Source: Rhodobacterales bacterium (lineage in GTDB: Bacteria; Pseudomonadota; Alphaproteobacteria; Rhodobacterales; Rhodobacteraceae). Taken from it: 64,000 nucleotides of DNA. The notes under the pieces are model-generated. The model did not search any database. It was not told the origin of the DNA and saw only the letters and a list, made by a program, of their open reading frames with translations. A program made the position numbers and the translations under genes. The stretch spans positions 89,104 through 153,103 of the forward strand of contig JAJNPS010000009.1 in assembly GCA_021155205.1 (NCBI GenBank), read 5' to 3'. Below are positions 34,693-43,259 of the stretch, piece after piece (position 1 is the first letter of the stretch; every line of letters starts with the position of its first letter).

Positions 34693-35535
34693 ATGTCCGA
34701 CACGCTTTTGGCTGCCGAGCCCGCGATCCGCCTGACGGTGTTTCTGGGCATGCTGGCCGCGATGGCGTTCTGGGAACTTGCAGCACCGCGCCGCCGCCGC
34801 GACATCCCCCGCGTGATCCGCTGGACCAACAACTTGGCGCTGGTCGTGGTGGACACGATCATCCTGCGCCTGACGTTCCCGATCCTGGCGGTCGCTCTGG
34901 CCGTGCTGGCCGAACAGCGCGGCTGGGGACTTTTCAACGCCCTCGATGCACCATTCTGGGTGGCGTTCCCGGCCTCGATGCTGATGCTGGATCTTGCGAT
35001 CTACCTTCAGCACGTGCTGTTCCACGCCGTACCGGGCCTGTGGCGGCTGCACCGCATGCACCATGCCGATCTTGATTTCGACGCCACCACCGGGCTGCGG
35101 TTCCACCCCGCCGAGATCCTGATCTCGATGGGGATCAAGCTGGCGGTCGTGGCGGCGCTGGGGCCTCCGGCCGTTGCGGTGCTGGTGTTCGAGGTGATCC
35201 TGAACGCCACTGCCCTGTTCAACCATGCCAATATCGACCTGCCGCGTGGCGTGGACCGGGCTCTGCGGCTGGTGATTGTGACGCCCGACATGCACCGCGT
35301 GCATCATTCCACCGACCCGCGCGAAACCAATTCCAATTACGGCTTCAACTTGCCGTGGTGGGACAGGATCTTGGGCACCTATGTCGCCCAGCCGGCCAAG
35401 GGGCATGACCACATGCAGATCGGGATTGCGCAGTTCCGCACGCCGCGCGACCTCTGGCTGGACCGGATGCTTGTGCAGCCCTTTCGCGGCCCGGACAGCG
35501 GGCAGGCCCTTGACCCGCAGGACCCCGGCGCCTGA
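34693..35535 (+). CDS. Sterol desaturase/fatty acid hydroxylase family protein
   Basis: The 280-aa membrane protein has the tripartite histidine box of diiron hydroxylases: LQHVLFH, LHRMHHADLDFDA and MHRVHHSTDPRETNSNYG, plus FNHANIDLP. Members hydroxylate or desaturate lipids and carotenoids; the substrate here is unknown. It has four to five membrane segments. It is divergent from the ArsR-rhodanese pseudogene and shares the operator between them. Together with the CFA synthase and oleate hydratase it adds a third lipid-modifying enzyme to the window. Confidence 0.9.
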   Translation: MSDTLLAAEPAIRLTVFLGMLAAMAFWELAAPRRRRDIPRVIRWTNNLALVVVDTIILRLTFPILAVALAVLAEQRGWGLFNALDAPFWVAFPASMLMLDLAIYLQHVLFHAVPGLWRLHRMHHADLDFDATTGLRFHPAEILISMGIKLAVVAALGPPAVAVLVFEVILNATALFNHANIDLPRGVDRALRLVIVTPDMHRVHHSTDPRETNSNYGFNLPWWDRILGTYVAQPAKGHDHMQIGIAQFRTPRDLWLDRMLVQPFRGPDSGQALDPQDPGA

Positions 35536-35541
35536 CTTTTC

Positions 35542-36597
35542 CTAGAACCTGCGCGCCTCGGGCCTTCTGTCGACCAGAACGGCGACGAACAGCGCCGGCA
35601 TCCGCACCGGCAGCCAGGGATCAAGTCGCAGAAGCCTGCGGAAACTGTCCAGCGGCGGCCGCCGCCCGCGCATCAGCATGCGCAGGAACAAAAAGCTGTA
35701 GGCGCGGCGCGTCTTGCGGGCACGGGCCTTGGCAAATCCGGCGCGCAACGGCGTCATCACCGGCATCCGCATCAGTTTTTCGGCAAACAGCAACTGGCAG
35801 CCGATGCGTTCCAGCGTCGCAGGCGCGTTCCAGTCATGTGCGGCAAAAAAAAGGTTGACTCCCCGACCGCAGGCGACATTGCAGCGCCAAGAGATCGCCA
35901 CCGACGCCCCCGACAGCGCGACGGTCAGCCAGAACATCCGGTCCTCGCTGGCATTGCGCAGGTCGGGGTCAAAGCGCTGTCCGCGGATCGCCGCCGCCCG
36001 CAGCACCACCGTCGAGGTATGGCTGAGATATCCCGTCACGAAATCGTCGTCGAGCACATGCGGCGCAAAGCCAAGCACAGGCCCGTCGGGGTCGAGCACG
36101 GTTGCCCGCCCTGCCAGCGCCCGGCCCCCGTCGCGCAACAGGGCGACATCCTCGGAAAAGCGGGCAAAGGCGCCGTCGCGGCTGTTGTCGCAGCAGTAAA
36201 AGTCATACCCCCGGTCCAGTGCCGACAGGGCATCGGCAAGATGGGTGGGTGCCCAGATGTCATCGGAATCAAGGAACGCCACGAAATCGGTGCCGCCGTC
36301 CTGCTCTGCCATCTCCAGACCGCGGTTGCGCGCGGCACCCGGACCGGCGTTCGGCTGGCGGACCGGCTCAAGCGTGATGCCGGAATGGATCGCCAAACCG
36401 GCAAGCTCGGCCGCAGCGGCGTGGGGCGAGCCGTCGTCGATCACAAGGATGCGCAGCGTCGTGCATGCAGGCATCTGCTGGGCCAGCACGCTTGCCACGG
36501 CGCGCGTCAGAATGCCCGCGTCGCGCTGGAAATAGGGAATGATGACGGCCACCCGGACGGGCCGGTCTGTCTGGTCGCTCGGCGGCACGGGAGTCAT
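35542..36597 (-). CDS. Glycosyltransferase family 2
   Basis: The 351-aa protein has a GT-A fold: RVAVIIPYFQRDAGILTRAV, LVIDDGSPHAAAAEL, PGAARNRGLEMAEQ and FVAFLDSDDIWAPTHL (DxD metal site). It transfers a sugar from a nucleotide donor to polysaccharide intermediates. The ATG at 36597 is chosen because the fold begins 16 residues later; the frame extends upstream into the next gene. It is the last gene of the exopolysaccharide cluster and lies seven bases after the GT4 gene. Confidence 0.9.
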   Translation of the reverse strand: MTPVPPSDQTDRPVRVAVIIPYFQRDAGILTRAVASVLAQQMPACTTLRILVIDDGSPHAAAAELAGLAIHSGITLEPVRQPNAGPGAARNRGLEMAEQDGGTDFVAFLDSDDIWAPTHLADALSALDRGYDFYCCDNSRDGAFARFSEDVALLRDGGRALAGRATVLDPDGPVLGFAPHVLDDDFVTGYLSHTSTVVLRAAAIRGQRFDPDLRNASEDRMFWLTVALSGASVAISWRCNVACGRGVNLFFAAHDWNAPATLERIGCQLLFAEKLMRMPVMTPLRAGFAKARARKTRRAYSFLFLRMLMRGRRPPLDSFRRLLRLDPWLPVRMPALFVAVLVDRRPEARRF

Positions 36598-36604
36598 CCC
36601 TGCA

Positions 36605-37696
36605 TCAGGCGGTCGGCTGCAGCGCGACAGCATGCTCCAGCACCGACAGAAAGGTCTCAAACTGCCGTTCGCCGTCCATGTCCGGCCGCCGCGCATAGGT
36701 CCGCGCCGCCGCCGACGCCGCTGCATGCGCGACCGGATCGGCCCAGAGCCTGCGCACAGCGGCCGCCCAGTCGGCTACCGGCGCATCATGGTCCAGCACG
36801 ACTCCGCCGGGGCCGATGGCCTCGGCCAGACCGCCGCGCGACGATCCGACGACCGGAATGCCGCTGCAATGCGCCTCCGAGGCAACCCGGCCCCAGGCCT
36901 CTTCCCACAGGCTCGGCACCAGCAGCACGCGCGTGCGGCGGAACACCCCCCGCATGTCGGCGGTCCGGCGTTCAAGGCGGATGTTCGCGATGCCGCCGAT
37001 CCGGGCCTGCAGCGCCTCAAGATGTCCCGGCGACAACAGCCAGCTTTCGACGAACAGGAAGGGGATGTCGGGGCAGGCCTGCGCAATCTCGATCGCCCGA
37101 TCCAGCCCCTTGGCCGGAACCGGCCCGACAAAGGTCACAAGGTCCCCCTCCGGCGTCGTTTCATACAGCGCGCGGTCGATCATGGGCCGGATCACGGTTG
37201 CGCTGATCCCGAAGGCATCGGCGTAGCGCCGCGCGGTAAATCCGGAATTGGCGATGAAGCGCGCCGGTCCCAGCGCGCGCGGGTCGCCGCCAAGCTCGGC
37301 AAACTCCACATTGCGCAGATAGACCACCAGCGGCACCCCGGCGGTGGCAAAGGCGCGGCCGATGGGCACCGTGCGGTGGCATTGCACCACCGCGACATCG
37401 GGGCGCGCGGCCCGGACCACGCCCGCGACCTGCCGTTCGGCAAACCAGGCGCGGTGCACCGGATAGCCCATGGCGGTGTCGGTGACAAAGCCGCGATGCG
37501 ACAGTTTCATCTCGATCCGCGCCCGCATCCCGAACCAGCCATCACCGTAAAGCGAGGTCAGCACCGACGGGCGGTGCCCGCGCGCGACGAGGGCGGTGGC
37601 AAGGAAATGCGTGCTGCTTTGCACGCCGCCCGCAGCCTGCGGCGGATAGCCGTTGCCGCCCGCAAAGATGACATTCAGGGCACGCACGTCGTTCAT
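36605..37696 (-). CDS. Glycosyltransferase family 4 (GT1-like)
   Basis: The 363-aa protein has a GT-B fold with an N-terminal acceptor domain (NVIFAGGNGYPPQAAGGVQS) and a C-terminal donor domain (TFVGPVPAKGLDRAIEIAQA, LVPSLWEEAWGRVASEAHCS, EAIGPGGVVLDHD). The EAxxxGxPVVGSSRGGLAEAI pattern is the retaining GT4 signature. It is in the middle of the exopolysaccharide operon. The 93 bases between it and the upstream gene may contain an internal promoter. Confidence 0.92.
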   Translation of the reverse strand: MNDVRALNVIFAGGNGYPPQAAGGVQSSTHFLATALVARGHRPSVLTSLYGDGWFGMRARIEMKLSHRGFVTDTAMGYPVHRAWFAERQVAGVVRAARPDVAVVQCHRTVPIGRAFATAGVPLVVYLRNVEFAELGGDPRALGPARFIANSGFTARRYADAFGISATVIRPMIDRALYETTPEGDLVTFVGPVPAKGLDRAIEIAQACPDIPFLFVESWLLSPGHLEALQARIGGIANIRLERRTADMRGVFRRTRVLLVPSLWEEAWGRVASEAHCSGIPVVGSSRGGLAEAIGPGGVVLDHDAPVADWAAAVRRLWADPVAHAAASAAARTYARRPDMDGERQFETFLSVLEHAVALQPTA

Positions 37697-37789
37697 GATG
37701 CACCTCGCCTTTTGCGGCGCGTCCCTGCCTGCGGATCACTGCCCGGTCGGGCAACCCCCCGCAGGGGTTCGGTCGTGCCGATCACGTTG

Positions 37790-38779
37790 TCATGGCTGTG
37801 AGCGGTGCCGCAGCAGGAAACTGCGCGCCCCGATCAGCCTGCTTTTCGCGGTCAGGTCCTCCAGCCATGTCCTTGGATGCCAGCCAAGCGCGCGCTTGGC
37901 CCGATAGCGCAGGTCAAGGTGGATGGACTTGCGCCATATCCACAGCGGAACGCCAAGGATCCGCCGCCCGCCGGGCGGAATCGGCGTACCCATGACATCC
38001 GGCCCCTGCCGGGCGCTGAGATAGGCCCAGGTTTCGCCGACCGCGTGGAAGTAGGTCCGCACATAGTCAAAGTTCAGCCGGCCTGCCGGAATGATGTGGC
38101 GCACGCGGCTGTCGGGGATCCAGTGTTGTTCGCCTCCCATCGCGGCGATGGTCCGCAGCACGCAGGTCTCTTCGCCCAGACGCCTGTGCGCGGGGCTGAC
38201 GCCCAGCTCGGGGTCGTAGTCGCACAGCTTTTGCTCGCGCGTGCGGACGGCGAAATTCGCCCCATAGGGCAGGAAGTGCAGATCGGCGGGAACCAGCTTT
38301 TCCACCGGCCCCTGGTCGCGCTTGGCCAGCATTGCCGCCAGCAGGGGGCCGCTTTCGACCAGCCAGTCGGGCGGCGGCGCCTCGAATACAGGCTCCACCA
38401 CACCACCAAAGATGGTGCCGTTCGGATAGCGGTGAAAGGCGCGCGCATAGGCCGCAAGCCAGCCGGGATCCAGTTCCACGTCATCATCGGTCCAGCAGAT
38501 GTAGTCGCCTGTCGCCGCCCGCACCCCGGCGTTGCGCGCGTTGGACAGGCCCGGCTTCGGCTCCGCGATGCGACGCAAGGGCAGCCGGTCGGCAAAGCCG
38601 TCGATCACCGCCGCCGTGTCATCGGTGCTGCCATTGTCGACCACCAGCATGTCCCACACCGCATCGACCGGCGGCGTCAGCGCCACAAACGTCTCCAGCA
38701 CGTTCTCCAACTGCCGCGCCCGGTTGCGGGTACACATGATCACCGTGATGCGCATGGGGATGTCCTTGTTCGGCGTCAT
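37790..38779 (-). CDS. Glycosyltransferase family 2
   Basis: The 329-aa protein has an N-terminal GT-A domain: RITVIMCTRNRARQLENVLE, LVVDNGSTDDTAAVIDGF, PGLSNARNAGVRAATGDYIC and WTDDDVELDPGWLAAY, where DDD is the metal site. The C-terminal part (LNFDYVRTYFHAVGETWAYL) is like ExoM-type transferases of succinoglycan synthesis. The ATG at 38779 overlaps the pyruvyl transferase stop by four bases (ATGA). Confidence 0.92.
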   Translation of the reverse strand: MTPNKDIPMRITVIMCTRNRARQLENVLETFVALTPPVDAVWDMLVVDNGSTDDTAAVIDGFADRLPLRRIAEPKPGLSNARNAGVRAATGDYICWTDDDVELDPGWLAAYARAFHRYPNGTIFGGVVEPVFEAPPPDWLVESGPLLAAMLAKRDQGPVEKLVPADLHFLPYGANFAVRTREQKLCDYDPELGVSPAHRRLGEETCVLRTIAAMGGEQHWIPDSRVRHIIPAGRLNFDYVRTYFHAVGETWAYLSARQGPDVMGTPIPPGGRRILGVPLWIWRKSIHLDLRYRAKRALGWHPRTWLEDLTAKSRLIGARSFLLRHRSQP

Positions 38780-39843
38780 GTCGGGTGATCCCCGTCGCGT
38801 TCGAGCCACAACCGGGCACAGGCCACCGCTTCGGGCAGCGTTCTAGCCTGATAGCTGTCCGACCAGCGGGTCGCGAAAGCCGCCGAAAAGCGCGAAATCT
38901 TGCCGTAGTGATTGTCCAGAAAACAGTGCGGCAGCCCCAGCAGCGTCGAGACGATGTGCACGTGCAGCCGGTCGGTGATGACGAACCGCGCGCGCGACAA
39001 CTGCCGCACGCCGCGCGCCAGCCGCTGTTCGGCCAGCCGGTTGTAGTAATGGTTGCGCCGCGCGCGCTGCGACATGCGGGAAGGGTTCAGGCTGAGAAGC
39101 GCCGAGACACGGGTTTCGCGCAGAACCTCGCGGTAGAGGTCGGGATCATCCTCAAGCCAGTCCGCCTGTTCCCAACCCCGCGGCCAGGCTTCGGTCGGCA
39201 GGCCGGTGCCCTCCTTGTCGGTGCGCAACAGCAACAGCACGTCCAGATCCGGGCTGGCCGTCCTGTCCAGCGGCCCCAGCGCAAAGGCCATGTCGGGGCA
39301 CATCGCGACCTCGCAGTCGAACTGCGCGGTGGCGATGTCGAAACTTTCATGGTCGCGCACCAGGATGCGCAGGTTTCGCGCTCCTGAGAGTCTTTGCGCG
39401 GTCTTGTCCAGCGCTGCCGCTGTTTCGAAGTGCAAGGATTGCGGGAACTGGAGGATCATGCTTTGCGGATGTGCCGAAATCACGGCCTCGCGGAAGCCAT
39501 GGTTTGCAGGCCAGATGTCGCCGAAGTTCCCACCACCTTGCAACAGCAGGGTCAGGCCGTCCAGGTTGGCGTTGACCTTCTCCATCGGGTCACGGTGATC
39601 GCAGACATAGGCCGGGGCGGTGCCGACATTGCGTTGCAGCCATTTCATCTGGCCCGCCCAGATCGCGCTGTCGCCGACATTGCCGTAGTCGGGGACGTCC
39701 AGCAGCGCATATGGACGGGCCTTCAGCACCGCAAGGCTGGGTGCCAGGGCCGCGTCGATCAGGCCCTGCAGGCGGACGATCACGTCCAGATGGCTTTGCG
39801 CGGGCTGTCCGGAGGCAAGGGTCACGGGTTGCACAAGGGTCAT
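38776..39843 (-). CDS. Polysaccharide pyruvyl transferase family protein
   Basis: The 355-aa enzyme likely adds pyruvyl ketals to an exopolysaccharide sugar, like ExoV. Family signatures: DVPDYGNVGDSAIWAGQMKW, LLLQGGGNFGDIWPANHGF, QFPQSLHF, RDHESFDIA, and RFVITDRLHVHIVSTLLGLP. Its start shares one base with the flippase stop (TAATG). Pyruvate groups add negative charge to the polymer, which would help bind metals; this is an inference from context. Confidence 0.92.
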   Translation of the reverse strand: MTLVQPVTLASGQPAQSHLDVIVRLQGLIDAALAPSLAVLKARPYALLDVPDYGNVGDSAIWAGQMKWLQRNVGTAPAYVCDHRDPMEKVNANLDGLTLLLQGGGNFGDIWPANHGFREAVISAHPQSMILQFPQSLHFETAAALDKTAQRLSGARNLRILVRDHESFDIATAQFDCEVAMCPDMAFALGPLDRTASPDLDVLLLLRTDKEGTGLPTEAWPRGWEQADWLEDDPDLYREVLRETRVSALLSLNPSRMSQRARRNHYYNRLAEQRLARGVRQLSRARFVITDRLHVHIVSTLLGLPHCFLDNHYGKISRFSAAFATRWSDSYQARTLPEAVACARLWLERDGDHPT

Positions 39844-41306
39844 TATGCGGCTTTCTTTTCAATGCGCAGGGACAGAAGGGTCGTCACGATGTCGCGCAAC
39901 TGCGACCAGGCAAGGATGGCGATGAGGCTCAGATATAACCCCGCCCCCAACCCGACCGCGAACAGTGCCGCCGTCCAGCCGGGCCCGTACAGGCCCGTCA
40001 ACGCGGGCAGCGACAGATGCACCACCGCCGCCATCACGACAGCCGATCCCAGGGGAACCATCATTGCGCGCCAGGTCGAGGCCATTGCGATACCCAGATG
40101 GCGGTCCAGCATGTATTGCTGCAACGGCATGGTCAGATACGCGCGCGCCACATAGGCGCCCGCGACCGCGACGACGCCGAACCCCACGGCGATCCAGCTG
40201 AACAACAAGGTCGCCGCCAGCTGCACCAGCGCCACCTGCAGGACCGCACCGGCGCGGTTGGCCGCCGTCAGCGCAGGACCGGCAAAGAAGTTGAACACGA
40301 ACGGCACCACCATCAGCGTCAGCACCTGCGTCACCGGCACCGCCGCCGCCCAGGTCGCGCCAAAGATCAGCGGCACCAGCAGCGCGGCCGTGGCACCAAA
40401 TCCCAGCAGCATCGGGAACACCACGATCGACGCGATGCCGATCATGCGGTTATAGGCGTGGCGCATCCGGTGGGGTTCGTCCTGCAGGCGCGAGAACGAC
40501 ACCAGCGCCACGCTGCCGACCGGGCCAAGGAACATGTTGGCGATCAGTTCGATCAGCCGCCAGGCGATGCGGTAGATGCCGACCGCCGCCGGGCCCCAGA
40601 CGCTGCCGATGAACAGATCCTGCACCCGCACCAGCAGCATCCAGATCAGCTGCGTCGAGGCAAGGCTGGCGCCAAAGGCCGCCACAGCCCGCACGACCGT
40701 GGTGTCGAACTGCAGCCTTGGCCGCCAGCGCATGGCGCTCCAGGCAAAGAGGCACGACACCAGCCCCGACACAAAGGCCTGTCCGACCAGCGCCCAGATG
40801 CCGAACCCCTGCCAGGCCAGCGTCACCGCAACCACGCCGGAGGTCAGGCTTGCCAGCATGGATTGCAGCGTCAGCGCGCCATAGCGGAACTCGCGCGACA
40901 GAAGCGCGCTGTGGACCGCGCCGAGGCTGCCCAGCGGCAAGGTCAGCGCCAGCGCCCAGATCACCGGCAGGGCCTGTGCGGCCTGCAGATAGTCGGCATA
41001 AAATGGCGCAATGGCCACGATCAGGCCGGCGCAAACCAGCGACAACCCAAGGTTGAGCCAGAATACTGTGCTGAAAAATCTGTCTTCGGTTGTTTTCGAC
41101 CGGATGACGGCATCGCCCAGCCCGCCCGAGGATAAAATGCGCGCCACCTCGACCAGAATGCCCGCCAGCGCGAACAGCCCGAAATCCGTGGGATCCAGTA
41201 TGCGCGCCAGGATGATGAAAAGAATAAGGATTACCGCGCTGCTCCAGCCGGCGCGCAGGATGGACCACAGCATGGCACCCAGTGTCTTGCGTTTCAGGTC
41301 GGTCAT
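39843..41306 (-). CDS. Polysaccharide flippase (Wzx/ExoT-like, MOP superfamily)
   Basis: The 487-aa membrane protein has about 12-14 helices and the oligosaccharide flippase signatures LARILDPTDFGLFALAGIL and GLGDAVIRSKTTEDRFFSTV. It should move lipid-linked repeat units across the inner membrane. It is the first gene of the five-gene exopolysaccharide operon. AT-rich sequence just upstream (41340-41365, with TATATT on the minus strand) is the likely promoter. No Wzy polymerase is in the cluster. Confidence 0.92.
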   Translation of the reverse strand: MTDLKRKTLGAMLWSILRAGWSSAVILILFIILARILDPTDFGLFALAGILVEVARILSSGGLGDAVIRSKTTEDRFFSTVFWLNLGLSLVCAGLIVAIAPFYADYLQAAQALPVIWALALTLPLGSLGAVHSALLSREFRYGALTLQSMLASLTSGVVAVTLAWQGFGIWALVGQAFVSGLVSCLFAWSAMRWRPRLQFDTTVVRAVAAFGASLASTQLIWMLLVRVQDLFIGSVWGPAAVGIYRIAWRLIELIANMFLGPVGSVALVSFSRLQDEPHRMRHAYNRMIGIASIVVFPMLLGFGATAALLVPLIFGATWAAAVPVTQVLTLMVVPFVFNFFAGPALTAANRAGAVLQVALVQLAATLLFSWIAVGFGVVAVAGAYVARAYLTMPLQQYMLDRHLGIAMASTWRAMMVPLGSAVVMAAVVHLSLPALTGLYGPGWTAALFAVGLGAGLYLSLIAILAWSQLRDIVTTLLSLRIEKKAA

Positions 41307-41516
41307 CGGGGCAGGGCAACTTTTCCGAAAGTTTCAGGGGCAAATATAACCGCAAGTTGAGTTTAGTGCAGGTTTCGACTGGGCGCAACATGGCACGGAC
41401 AATCGGGAAAGATCGCGTTTGCACATGATCCCCAGGCCAGATGCCCCCTGAACCACCCTCTAGCTGCACTTCAGCGGCTTCTATGGATGGCTAGCGTTCT
41501 TTTTGTCAGCAGACAG

Positions 41517-41544
41517 TGTAATGATTGGAAGGCGGGCGCGTCTG
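41517..41544 (+). promoter_or_regulatory. ECF-type promoter, copy 1 (epimerase-VKOR operon side)
   Basis: TGTAAT (41517-41522), a 16-base spacer, then CGTCTG (41539-41544) followed by TAAAA. The same bipartite motif occurs three more times, each in front of a unit of the metal/membrane island. It faces the epimerase operon, whose first large gene starts 440 bases downstream. Confidence 0.7.
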
Positions 41545-41606
41545 TAAAACCAAGACATGCCAATGACCGCTTCTATTGGGTTGGCCCGCCGTGTCGCAGG
41601 AGTACA

Positions 41607-41681
41607 ATGCCGTGCCCGATCAGAGCCTTTACCGCGCGACTTGTGCTCTGCCGAAAACCTTTCTTGAAAAGAACGATGTGA
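41607..41681 (+). CDS. Possible leader peptide or small protein, 24 aa
   Basis: The frame starts MPCPIRAFTARLVLCRKPFL and has two cysteines and a basic C-terminus. A strong ribosome-binding site (GCAGGAG, ending four bases before the ATG) supports translation. It starts about 55 bases after the predicted ECF start site and ends 18 bases before a terminator-like hairpin. It could be a small stress peptide or a leader that controls readthrough into the epimerase operon. No family is recognised. Confidence 0.4.
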   Translation: MPCPIRAFTARLVLCRKPFLKRTM

Positions 41682-41699
41682 AGCGCAGCGCCAATGCGG

Positions 41700-41720
41700 A
41701 CGCCGTGTCGGCGTGTTTTT
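41700..41720 (+). terminator. Intrinsic terminator within the long leader
   Basis: ACGCCG (41700-41705) and CGGCGT (41709-41714) form a 6-bp stem with a TGT loop, then G and five T residues (41716-41720). It lies between the ECF promoter at 41517 and the epimerase start at 41989. It may release a short RNA of about 170 bases or act as an attenuator. From 41721 to 41988 I see no gene. Confidence 0.6.
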
Positions 41721-41988
41721 CGGTCTGGCGGCACGGCGCGTTTGTCGACCGGGTGATGTCGGCGGCAAAGATCGCGGGCCGGATGCGGCAACATCGTCGG
41801 CAGTTGGCCCGGTCAGTGTTTGACATGGCTGTTTTCGATCTGCAGTCTGACAGGGGCAAGCCATCAGGCTATGGCAAGAATCTGGGCACCGATGGCGTCC
41901 GAGAATTCTTCAACACTAAACCGGTGCCCACAGCGTGCGCAGAAGCTCCGGCCGCTGCCACAAACGTCGCGACCAAGGGAGAACCCGC

Positions 41989-43092
41989 ATGAAGCCAGAG
42001 GGCGATATCATCCTGATCACGGGCTCGAACGGCCGGATCGGAACGGCGGTAATGCGCGAGTTGCGCAAGACCTATACCAATGTCGTGGGCTTCGACACCA
42101 AGGCCGAAGAAAACCCGCCGGAGGGCTGCACCCGTATCCCGGTCGAAATCACCTCGGATCGCAGCGTTGCCGAGGGGCTGCGGGTGCTGCTGGCGCATCA
42201 CGGATCCCGTGTTGCCTCGGTGATCCATCTGGCGGCGTTCTACAGCTTTGATGGCAAACCCGATCCGCGCTATGACAGCGTGACGGTGAACGGCACGAAG
42301 CGCCTGCTGGCCGGCCTGAAGGCTGCGTTCGACGTGCAGCAGTTCGTGTTTTCCAGCACCATGCTGGTCCACAAGCCCGGCGAGCCGGGGATCTTCTTCA
42401 ACGAGGACTGGCCGATCGGGCCGACCTGGGCCTACCCTGAATCCAAGGTCCGCACCGAGGCGATGATCCGCGAGGAACGCGGCGATGTGCCGACGGTGAT
42501 GCTGCGCTTTGCCGGGGTCTATGACGATGGCTGCCATTCGCCGCCCCTGTCGCATCAGATCCAGCGAATCTATGAACGCCAGCTGGAATCGCATCTGTAT
42601 GCCGGGTCCACCTCGCATGGCACGTCCTATGTGCATATGGAGGATGTGGTGAACGCGCTGGTGCGCACGGTCGAGCGCCGCGCCAGCCTGCCGCCCGAAA
42701 CGGTCCTGCTGATCGGAGAGCCGGAGGCGCTGAGCTATGACGAGTTGCAGCACAGCTTCATGCGCCAGATCCACAACGAATCCTATGAATCCTTCAACGT
42801 CCCCGGACCGATTGCCAAGATCGGGGCCTGGGTGGAAGACAAGGTGCTTGGCACCAAGCCGTTCATCAAGCCCTGGATGATCGACCGGGCCAATGACCAC
42901 TATGCGCTGGATGTCAGCCGCGCCAAGGAGTTGCTGGGCTGGGAGCCGCAGCACACCCTGCGCAAGACGATCCCGTTGATGGTCGCGGCGCTGAAGGATG
43001 ACGATGTGGGGTTCTACCGGGAAAACGGTCTGGAGCCTGCGGAATGGATGCTGGAAAACGCCAAGGCCAAGGCAGAGGAGAAGACACGATGA
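41989..43092 (+). CDS. NAD-dependent epimerase/dehydratase family protein
   Basis: The 367-aa protein is an extended short-chain dehydrogenase. The nucleotide site is LITGSNGRIGTAVMRELRKT and the active site has SST plus WAYPESKVRTE (Tyr-x3-Lys). The substrate is unknown; relatives act on nucleotide sugars. AAGGGAG precedes the ATG by seven bases. The stop overlaps the start of the heavy-metal-binding peptide gene (ATGA), so this enzyme is tied to a metal and redox operon rather than to the exopolysaccharide cluster upstream. Confidence 0.88.
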   Translation: MKPEGDIILITGSNGRIGTAVMRELRKTYTNVVGFDTKAEENPPEGCTRIPVEITSDRSVAEGLRVLLAHHGSRVASVIHLAAFYSFDGKPDPRYDSVTVNGTKRLLAGLKAAFDVQQFVFSSTMLVHKPGEPGIFFNEDWPIGPTWAYPESKVRTEAMIREERGDVPTVMLRFAGVYDDGCHSPPLSHQIQRIYERQLESHLYAGSTSHGTSYVHMEDVVNALVRTVERRASLPPETVLLIGEPEALSYDELQHSFMRQIHNESYESFNVPGPIAKIGAWVEDKVLGTKPFIKPWMIDRANDHYALDVSRAKELLGWEPQHTLRKTIPLMVAALKDDDVGFYRENGLEPAEWMLENAKAKAEEKTR

Positions 43093-43259
43093 CCCCGCAT
43101 GATCACAGCCAAAGTGCCGGCGCAGGGCACGGACATGCAACTTCTGGCAGCTATACCTGCCCGATGCATCCCGAGGTCAGTCGGCCCGAGCCTGGCAAAT
43201 GTCCGATCTGCGGCATGACGCTTGTTCTTCGGGCCACAGCCGCGGGGCACAAGACATGA
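43089..43259 (+). CDS. Small heavy-metal-binding-domain protein, 56 aa
   Basis: The 56-aa peptide has a His-rich start (MTPHDHSQSAGAGHGHATSG) and one heavy-metal-binding domain: YTCPMHPEVSRPEPGKCPIC followed by GM. This YHS-like motif, also found at the N-terminus of many copper ATPases and CusB-type proteins, binds Cu or Ag with Cys and Met. Without a signal peptide it should be cytosolic, a small copper carrier or buffer. It overlaps genes on both sides by four bases. Confidence 0.85.
   Translation: MTPHDHSQSAGAGHGHATSGSYTCPMHPEVSRPEPGKCPICGMTLVLRATAAGHKT

Noticed and set aside
41576..41992. 138-codon frame upstream of the epimerase
   Set aside because: It runs through the terminator hairpin, has no ribosome-binding site at its start and no recognisable domain.
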